64,000 bases of DNA from Nonomuraea sediminis (GTDB lineage Bacteria; Actinomycetota; Actinomycetes; Streptosporangiales; Streptosporangiaceae): assembly GCF_018531495.1 (NCBI RefSeq), contig NZ_JAHDTI010000013.1:310001-374000 (forward strand), read 5' to 3'. The number at the start of each line of letters is the position of its first letter. Position 1 is the stretch's first letter. The translations under genes were made by a program, and so were the position numbers. Below the pieces are notes generated by a model. It made no database searches, was not told where the DNA came from, and saw only the letters and a program-made list of their open reading frames with translations. This document shows, one piece after another, positions 58,811-64,000 of this stretch.

Positions 58811-59656
58811 ATGCCTAGCGTGCGGGGCGTGAAGTCACGTTGGGCGTTGGTCGTGCTGCTGCTGGGCACCGCGATCCTCTATCTGTGGGGGCTGTCGGCC
58901 TCCGGGTGGGCGAACCCGTTCTACTCCGCCGCCGTGCAGGCGGGCAGCCAGAGCTGGAAGGCGTTCTTCTTCGGCTCCTCCGACGCGGCGAACGCGATCA
59001 CGCGACGCGTGGGGTGGGGCGTGGGCGTCGCGGCGGCCGTCGCGATCGTGGCCGGGCTCGGCGGTCCCTCGGCGTACGCGGTGGACACGGCCGCGACCCC
59101 ACATACCGGCGCGATCCCCACGGCGGGCCCGAGCACGGGCCGGGGCGGCCCCGGCTTCGGCCCCCGTGGCGCTTTCGGCCCCGGTCAGCCCCCACCGGGC
59201 GCCGGTCAGCCGGGCATGGGACAGCCGGGTGGCGGTCAGCCGGGTCGTGGGCGGGCCGGGTTCGCGGTCGACGGGCAGGGCCGGAGCGGGATGCGGGGCC
59301 GGATGGGCGGCCTGCTGGGCGCCGCCACGCCGGGAGCCCAGGTGACCGCGCTGCTGGAGACGGACGCGGCGCGCTACACCTGGGCTGCGGCCACCGTGGG
59401 ATCGAACAACGCCGCCGGGTACCAGCTGGCCACCGGCGCCCCGGTGATGGCTGTGGGCGGCTTCAACGGCACCGACCCCGCGCCCACCCTCGAGCGGTTC
59501 CAGCGCTACGTGGCCGAGGGCAGGATCCACTACTTCATCGGCTCCGGCATGACCGGCGACGGCCAGGCCGCCAGGATCTCCGCCTGGGTGGCCGGCGCCT
59601 ACACCCCGGTCACGGTTGACGGCGTGACCCTCTACGACCTGACCGCGCGGCGGTAG
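58811..59656 (+). pseudogene. Internally deleted GT39 (YkcA/B-like) membrane glycosyltransferase
   Basis: Only 281 residues. The N-terminus (GLSASGWANPFYSAAVQAG and KAFFFGSSDAANAIT) is the start of an ArnT/PMT_2-type glycosyltransferase. The C-terminus (AYAVDTAATPHTGAIPTAGP, Gly/Pro linker, TVGSNNAAGYQLATG, VMAVGGFNGTDPAPTLERF) is the end of the same family. The central membrane and catalytic part, normally several hundred residues, is missing, with a junction near ITRRVGWGV (58998-59010). The frame is intact across the junction. It may be a remnant or a functional mini-protein; assembly error is a third option. ATG 58811 or GTG 58829 may be the start. Confidence 0.7.
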
Positions 59657-59664
59657 CCGTACGG

Positions 59665-60051
59665 CTAGGCGGCGGCGGAGCGCATGGCGGCGATGGCGGT
59701 GGCGTCCATGAAGTCCTGCGTGCGGGTGATCCGCCCGTCGCGGGTCTGGATGATGAGCAACCCGGGGATCGTGAACTCCTTGCCGTTCACCGTGACGACG
59801 GTCCGGTGGCGGGCGACCACCACCGACGGATCGGTCGTGTGGTGCAGCTCGACCAGCTCCACGTCCTTCACCTCGGCGGGCGAGGCGCCCCAGGAGGCCG
59901 TGTAGCCGGCGCGGACGGCCTCGCGGCCCTCGTAGGCCGGCAAGCCGCCGAAGGGGAACTCGTGGACGCCGTCCTCGGCGTAGAGGTCGGCCAGTTCGTC
60001 GGCCGACTTGTGCCGCATCGCGTCATGAAACCTCTGCAGGATCTCGGACAT
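59665..60051 (-). CDS. SnoaL/NTF2-like protein
   Basis: A 128-residue cystatin-like-fold protein: FHDAMRHKSADELADLYAEDGVHEFPFG, YEGREAVRAGY, and IPGLLIIQTRDGRITRTQDFMD. Such folds serve as isomerases, cyclases or hydrolases. AAAGGGC precedes the ATG. Divergent from a TetR gene whose operator it likely shares. Substrate unknown. Confidence 0.8.
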   Translation of the reverse strand: MSEILQRFHDAMRHKSADELADLYAEDGVHEFPFGGLPAYEGREAVRAGYTASWGASPAEVKDVELVELHHTTDPSVVVARHRTVVTVNGKEFTIPGLLIIQTRDGRITRTQDFMDATAIAAMRSAAA

Positions 60052-60065
60052 GCGAAAGCCCTTCA

Positions 60066-60136
60066 CTCAACGGATGTTGACTCAACGAGCGTAGAGCGAA
60101 GCCCGGCAAACAGTCAACGGCTGTAGAGTCGGCAGC
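60066..60136. promoter_or_regulatory. Divergent regulatory region with repeated ACTCAACG half-sites
   Basis: ACTCAACGGATGTTGACTCAACG contains two ACTCAACG direct repeats with an inverted GTTGACT part, and AGTCAACGGCTG follows. These lie between the SnoaL-like gene and the TetR gene and are probable TetR sites. TAGAGT, 7 nt before the tetR GTG, is a leaderless -10 box. Confidence 0.45.
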
Positions 60137-60697
60137 GTGGACGATCGACTCCCGCGGGCCGAGCGCAGGCGCAGGACGGAGGCCCGGATCCTGGACGAGG
60201 CCAGGCGCCTGTTCGCCGAGCGCGGGTTCGAGCGGACCACGATCAGGGCCGTGGCCGCGGCGGCCGAGATCGACCCCGCGCTCGTCATGCAGTACTTCGG
60301 CAGCAAGCAGGAGCTGTTCTCCAAGGCCGTCAAGGTCACCCCCGTACTCCCCGAGCACGCGGAACCCGACGAGATCGTCGAACACGTCCTGGCCACGATC
60401 GGGCTGAAGATGGGCGAGCTGCCGCAGAGCACGCTGGCGATGATGCGCTCCATGCTCACCCACCCGGAGGCGGCGGTCTCGGCCCGCGAGTCGCTCAACG
60501 GGCAGATCGACCGGATCGCGGGCCTGGTCAAGACCGACGACGCCCGGCTGCGCGCCGCGCTGGTGACGTCGATCATGCTGGGCGTGACCGTGGGCCACCA
60601 ACTGCTCGAACTGGACGCGCTGCGCGAGGCCGAGCCCGAGGACATCGCCCGGGTTCTGCGCCCCGCCCTGCGGGCGCTCACCATAACTGGCCAGTAA
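60137..60697 (+). CDS. TetR-family transcriptional regulator
   Basis: A 186-residue regulator: RRTEARILDEARRLFAERGFERTTIRAVAAAAEIDPALVMQYFGSKQELF is the DNA-binding domain. The C-terminal part belongs to the TetR_C_17-like group. Leaderless GTG start. It sits between rplL and mce genes, like Rv0653c in Mycobacterium; it may control the SnoaL-like gene and itself. Ligand unknown. Confidence 0.87.
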   Translation: MDDRLPRAERRRRTEARILDEARRLFAERGFERTTIRAVAAAAEIDPALVMQYFGSKQELFSKAVKVTPVLPEHAEPDEIVEHVLATIGLKMGELPQSTLAMMRSMLTHPEAAVSARESLNGQIDRIAGLVKTDDARLRAALVTSIMLGVTVGHQLLELDALREAEPEDIARVLRPALRALTITGQ

Positions 60698-60800
60698 CAA
60701 GTTATTAGAATTTGTTCCAATTCCAGGGAAGCCCGTTACTGTGATGCCCATCACTAAGTAAAGTGTCCGTCACGCTACCGTCAGCCACGGAAGGTGACCA

Positions 60801-61802
60801 GTGGGCGTCGAGGTCGTGGTCGAAGGGTTGACCAAATCGTTCGGTCGGCAGGTCATCTGGGAGGACGTCGCGCTGACGCTGCCCGCGGGCGAGATCTCGG
60901 TGCTGCTCGGCCCGTCCGGCACGGGCAAGTCGGTCTTCCTGAAGACCCTGGTGGGCCTGCTGCGGCCCGACCGCGGCCACATCTGGATCGACGGCCACGA
61001 CCTGGCCAACTGCAGCGAGAACAAGCTCTATGAGCTGCGCCGCCTGTTCGGCGTGCTGTTCCAGGACGGGGCGCTGTTCGGCTCGCTGAGCCTGTACGAC
61101 AACATCGCCTTCCCGCTGCGCGAGCACACCAAGAAGTCCGAGTCGCAGATCCGCCAGATCGTGATGGAGAACATCGAGCTGGTGGGCCTGGTCGGCGCGG
61201 AGGGCAAGCTGCCCGGCGAGATCTCCGGCGGCATGCGCAAGCGGGCGGGCCTGGCCAGGGCGTTGGTGCTCGACCCCGAGATCATCCTGGTCGACGAGCC
61301 CGACTCCGGCCTCGACCCCGTCCGTACCGCCTTCCTCAGCCAGCTCTTCGTCGACATCACCACCGAGACGGGCGCCACGTTCCTCATCGTCACCCACGAC
61401 ATCAACACCGCGCGCACGGTGCCCGACAACATCGGGCTGCTGTTCAGGCGCGGGCTGGTGATGTTCGGGCCGCGCGAGATGCTGCTGTCGAGCGAGGAGC
61501 CGGTGGTGCGGCAGTTCCTCAACGCCCGCAGGCACGGCCCGATCGGCATGTCGGAGGAGAAGGACATCTCCGAGCTGGAGGCCGAGGCCCAGCTCGGTCA
61601 CGACCCCGGCGCGCTGCCGCCGATCCCGCCGCAGCTCATGCCGACGGGCAACCGCCTGCGTGACGGCCAGCGCCGGCCGGGGGAGTGGCTGGCGGCCAAC
61701 GGCGTCATCCCGCCCGCGGGCTCGTTCGTGGACGATCGCGGGCGCAACTGGCTGGAGGAGTACCCCCGGCTGCTCAACGCCCATCTCAACGGCGTCAGGT
61801 AG
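60801..61802 (+). CDS. mkl: Mce transporter ATP-binding protein MceG (Mkl/MlaF-like)
   Basis: A 333-residue ABC ATPase that powers Mce lipid import. Walker A GPSGTGKS, Q-loop VLFQDGALFGSLS, signature ISGGMRKRAGL and Walker B IILVDEPDSGLDPV, His in TVTHD-equivalent IVTHDINT. The C-terminal 90 residues are the Mce-specific extension (ISELEAEAQLGHDPG; GRNWLEEYPRLLNAHL). GTG start. Location next to rplL matches mkl in mycobacteria. First gene of the mce operon here. Confidence 0.9.
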   Translation: MGVEVVVEGLTKSFGRQVIWEDVALTLPAGEISVLLGPSGTGKSVFLKTLVGLLRPDRGHIWIDGHDLANCSENKLYELRRLFGVLFQDGALFGSLSLYDNIAFPLREHTKKSESQIRQIVMENIELVGLVGAEGKLPGEISGGMRKRAGLARALVLDPEIILVDEPDSGLDPVRTAFLSQLFVDITTETGATFLIVTHDINTARTVPDNIGLLFRRGLVMFGPREMLLSSEEPVVRQFLNARRHGPIGMSEEKDISELEAEAQLGHDPGALPPIPPQLMPTGNRLRDGQRRPGEWLAANGVIPPAGSFVDDRGRNWLEEYPRLLNAHLNGVR

Positions 61803-61873
61803 ATCATGACAAAAGCCAAGAAGCCCTTTTTTGCGGCCTTAAGCCACTACTCTCCGCTCATGGAGCGTGACGA

Positions 61874-62620
61874 ATGGTGATCGAAGAGGCGGGACGCTTC
61901 GTCGCCATGTCCCTCGACACGCTCAGGGTGGCGCCCCGCCGTCCCTTCCACTGGCGCGAGTTCGTGCGGCAGGCCTGGTTCATCGTCAGCGTCAGCGCGC
62001 TGCCCACCGCCCTGGTGGCCATCCCGTTCGGCGCGGTGCTCGCGCTGCAGGCCGGCAACCTGATCCGCCAGTTCGGCGCCCAGTCCTTCACCGGCGCGAC
62101 GGCCGTGCTCGGCATCGTGCGTGAGGCAAGCCCCGTCGTCACCGCTCTGATGATCGCGGGCGCGGCGGGCAGCGCCATCTGCGCCGACCTGGGCGCGCGC
62201 AAGATCCGCGAGGAGATCGACGCGCTGGAGGTGCTCGGCATCGATCCGCTGCACCGCCTGGTCGTGCCCAGGGTGGCGGCCTGTGCCTTCGTCGCGCCGT
62301 TCCTCAACGGGCTGGTCACGACCGTGGGGCTGGTGGCCAGCTACCTGTTCAACGTCGTGGCCCAGGGCGGCTCGCCCGGCTCGTACCTGCAGTCGTTCAA
62401 CGCCCTGGCCCAGCTGTCCGACCTGTGGGTGGCGGAGGTCAAGGCGTTCGCGTTCGGGCTGTCGGCGGGCCTGATCGCCGCCTACAAGGGGCTCAGCGCG
62501 GGCGGAGGCCCCAAGGGCGTCGGCGACGCGGTCAACCAGACCGTGGTGTTCACCGCGATGGTGCTCTTCGCCGAGAACTTCCTCATCAGCACCGTCTACA
62601 ACCAGCTGGTGGCCGGATGA
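61874..62620 (+). CDS. yrbE1A: YrbE1A/MlaE-type permease
   Basis: A 248-residue membrane permease of an Mce importer with five hydrophobic segments. Characteristic: ALPTALVAIPFGAVLALQAG, FTGATAVLGIVREASPVVTALMIAG, and the E-loop IREEIDALEVLGIDPLHRLVVPR that contacts the ATPase. ATG 61874 follows the GAGCGTGACGA context. Overlaps the next permease by 4 nt. Confidence 0.92.
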   Translation: MVIEEAGRFVAMSLDTLRVAPRRPFHWREFVRQAWFIVSVSALPTALVAIPFGAVLALQAGNLIRQFGAQSFTGATAVLGIVREASPVVTALMIAGAAGSAICADLGARKIREEIDALEVLGIDPLHRLVVPRVAACAFVAPFLNGLVTTVGLVASYLFNVVAQGGSPGSYLQSFNALAQLSDLWVAEVKAFAFGLSAGLIAAYKGLSAGGGPKGVGDAVNQTVVFTAMVLFAENFLISTVYNQLVAG

Positions 62621-63396
62621 GCCTCAACAAGCAGGGAGAGTTCTACGCCAAGGCTCTGAGGTCGCTGCCCAGGGCCATGGGCTACCGGACCGAGGTGCTC
62701 AGACTGCTGGGCGAGGTGAGCCTCGGCACCGGCGGGCTGGCCGTCATCGGCGGCACGATGGCGATCGTCGCGTTCATGACGTTCTTCACCGGCACCGAGG
62801 TCGGCCTGCAGGGCTACACCGCGCTCGACCAGATCGGCACCTCCGCCTTCACCGGCTTCCTGTCGAGCTACGTCAACACCCGCGAGATCGCCCCGATCGT
62901 GGCCGCGATCGGCCTGTCGGCGACCGTGGGCTCCGGCTTCACCGCCCAGCTCGGCGCCATGCGGATCAGCGACGAGGTCGACGCGCTCGAGGTGATGGCC
63001 GTGCCGTCCGTGCCCTTCCTGGTCACCACGCGGCTGATCGCCGGGTTCGTCGCCGTGATGCCGCTGTACGTGCTCGGGCTGCTGGCCTCCTACATCGCCA
63101 CCCGGCTGATCACGACGGTCTTCTACGCCCAGTCGACAGGGACCTACGACCACTACTTCGGCCTGTTCCTGGTGCCCTACGACGTGCTGTGGTCCTTCGG
63201 CAAGGTGATGGTCTTCGCGGTGCTGGTCATCCTGATCCACTGCTACTACGGCTTCCACGCCACCGGCGGTCCCGCCGGAGTGGGGGTCGCGGTCGGCCGT
63301 GCCGTACGGGCCGTGCTGGTGACCGTCAACATCGCCAACGTGCTGCTCGGCCTGGCCATCTGGGGCACCACGACGACCGTGAGGCTGGCCGGATGA
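62617..63396 (+). CDS. yrbE1B: YrbE1B/MlaE-type permease
   Basis: A 259-residue partner of YrbE1A: AVIGGTMAIVAFMTFFTGTEVGLQG, and the coupling loop MRISDEVDALEVMAVPSVPFLVTTR. The ATG overlaps the YrbE1A stop (ATGA), and its stop overlaps the next ATG, so the three genes are translationally coupled. Forms the channel-coupling pair under the Mce assembly. Confidence 0.92.
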   Translation: MSLNKQGEFYAKALRSLPRAMGYRTEVLRLLGEVSLGTGGLAVIGGTMAIVAFMTFFTGTEVGLQGYTALDQIGTSAFTGFLSSYVNTREIAPIVAAIGLSATVGSGFTAQLGAMRISDEVDALEVMAVPSVPFLVTTRLIAGFVAVMPLYVLGLLASYIATRLITTVFYAQSTGTYDHYFGLFLVPYDVLWSFGKVMVFAVLVILIHCYYGFHATGGPAGVGVAVGRAVRAVLVTVNIANVLLGLAIWGTTTTVRLAG

Positions 63397-64000
63397 GATA
63401 CGGCCTCGCACTGGTGCTGATCATGGCCGCGTTCGTGGCGGTCACCGTCGGCGCGTACCAGGGGGTCTTCTCCCGGGCGACCAGCGTCACGCTGGCGGTG
63501 CCGCGGGCGGGGCTGCAGCTCGGGCCCAGGGCCGACGTCAAGGTGCACGGGGTGGTCGTCGGCGAGGTCTCCGCGCTCAGGGCCACCGCCGCGGGCGCCG
63601 AGATCACCCTGGCCCTGGACCAGCCCGTCGACCGCGCCTCGACGGCCAGGCTGGTCCCCAAGACCCTGTTCGGCGAGAAGTACGTCGACCTGGTCCCGCC
63701 CGCGCACCCCACGACCCCGCTCAGTGACGGCGACACGATCACGGCCTCCGCGCAGGCCGTCGAGACCACCCAGGTGCTCGACCGCCTCCTGCCCCGGCTG
63801 CGCGCCGTCCACCCCGAGCGGATCAACTCCACGCTCGACGCGCTGGCCACCGCGCTCGACGGCCGCGGCGCCAGGCTCGGCGACACGCTCGAGCGGGCCG
63901 ACGCCTACCTCGCCGGGCTCCAGCCGTACCTGCCGACGATCAGGCGCGACCTCGCCAAGCTCGCCGACGTCACCGCCCTGTACGGCGAGGCCGCCCCCGA
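63393..64000 (+). CDS. Mce-family protein, first of the operon (3' end outside window)
   Basis: The frame is open from ATG 63393 to the window end (202 residues seen). An N-terminal signal anchor (YGLALVLIMAAFVAVTVGAYQGVF) is followed by the MCE domain: VTLAVPRAGLQLGPRADVKVHG, GVVVGEVSALRATAAGAE and LVPKTLFGEKYVDLVPP. The helical tail (INSTLDALATALDGRG) begins at about residue 145. Mce proteins form the periplasmic lipid conduit. It overlaps yrbE1B by 4 nt. Confidence 0.92.
   Translation, partial: MRYGLALVLIMAAFVAVTVGAYQGVFSRATSVTLAVPRAGLQLGPRADVKVHGVVVGEVSALRATAAGAEITLALDQPVDRASTARLVPKTLFGEKYVDLVPPAHPTTPLSDGDTITASAQAVETTQVLDRLLPRLRAVHPERINSTLDALATALDGRGARLGDTLERADAYLAGLQPYLPTIRRDLAKLADVTALYGEAAP

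Overview
This window comes from a high-GC, Gram-positive actinobacterium, most likely a member of the Streptosporangiales such as Nonomuraea. The basis is codon use strongly biased to G/C at third positions, frequent GTG and TTG starts, several TANNNT boxes 6-7 nt upstream of start codons (leaderless transcripts), the order tRNA-Trp / secE / nusG / rplK / rplA / rplJ / rplL, an Mce operon next to rplL, class F sortases, an IdeR-like DtxR regulator, and an FxSxx-COOH peptide locus. The genus is an inference; no rRNA is present to confirm it.

Layout. 1-6.7 kb: end of a glycosyltransferase, a CbiMQO cobalt/nickel importer, a STAS anti-sigma antagonist, an SDR plus crotonase pair, and a rhomboid protease. 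6.9-13.7 kb: hydrolase, YqhA-like protein, SerC, second citrate synthase, PdxH, MFS exporter and DtxR/IdeR. 13.8-17.7 kb: a PAS-GAF-SpoIIE-HATPase signalling protein, a hydrolase and two divergent MarR-like genes. 17.5-19.1 kb: a small candidate peptide locus, made of a MccB-like ThiF enzyme with an N-terminal peptide-clamp domain, a 44-residue peptide ending in Asn, and a 52-residue membrane protein. 19.1-26.6 kb: acyl-CoA dehydrogenase, two surface-protein/class F sortase pairs, a hypothetical gene and a thiolase. 28.1-36.3 kb: a complete FxSxx-COOH system: FxsA precursor, FxsB radical SAM enzyme fused to an HExxH domain, two FxsC TIR-like proteins, and FxsT with ParA-like, TIR, NB-ARC and TPR parts. 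An AAC(3)-type acetyltransferase follows at 37.3 kb. 38-45 kb: TetR/membrane protein pair with a 36-bp perfect palindromic operator, KptA, a long acyl-CoA dehydrogenase, and a sugar ABC importer preceded by DasR-like sites. 45.6-51.4 kb: methyltransferase, two sigma/anti-sigma modules around adenosine deaminase, and small exported proteins. 52-58.7 kb: aspartate aminotransferase, tRNA-Trp and the core translation/transcription block with its L10 leader. 58.8-64 kb: an internally deleted GT39-type glycosyltransferase, SnoaL-like protein, TetR, and the start of an Mce lipid importer (MceG, YrbE1A, YrbE1B, first Mce protein cut by the window end).

Several intergenic regions (6.7, 45.0-45.6, 51.4-52.0, 56.0-56.3 and 57.4 kb) carry copies of one GC-rich repeat family, with a 36-bp hairpin module, a conserved body and local tandem arrays of 23 or 69 bp. 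No coding explanation was found for them.

The two most notable systems are the MccB-like peptide locus (17.6-19.0 kb), which I cannot assign to a characterised pathway, and the FxSxx-COOH locus, a recognised but poorly understood class whose parts here look like a peptide-modification module wired to a TIR/STAND-type signalling apparatus. Functions are read from motifs and context only; no database search was run.
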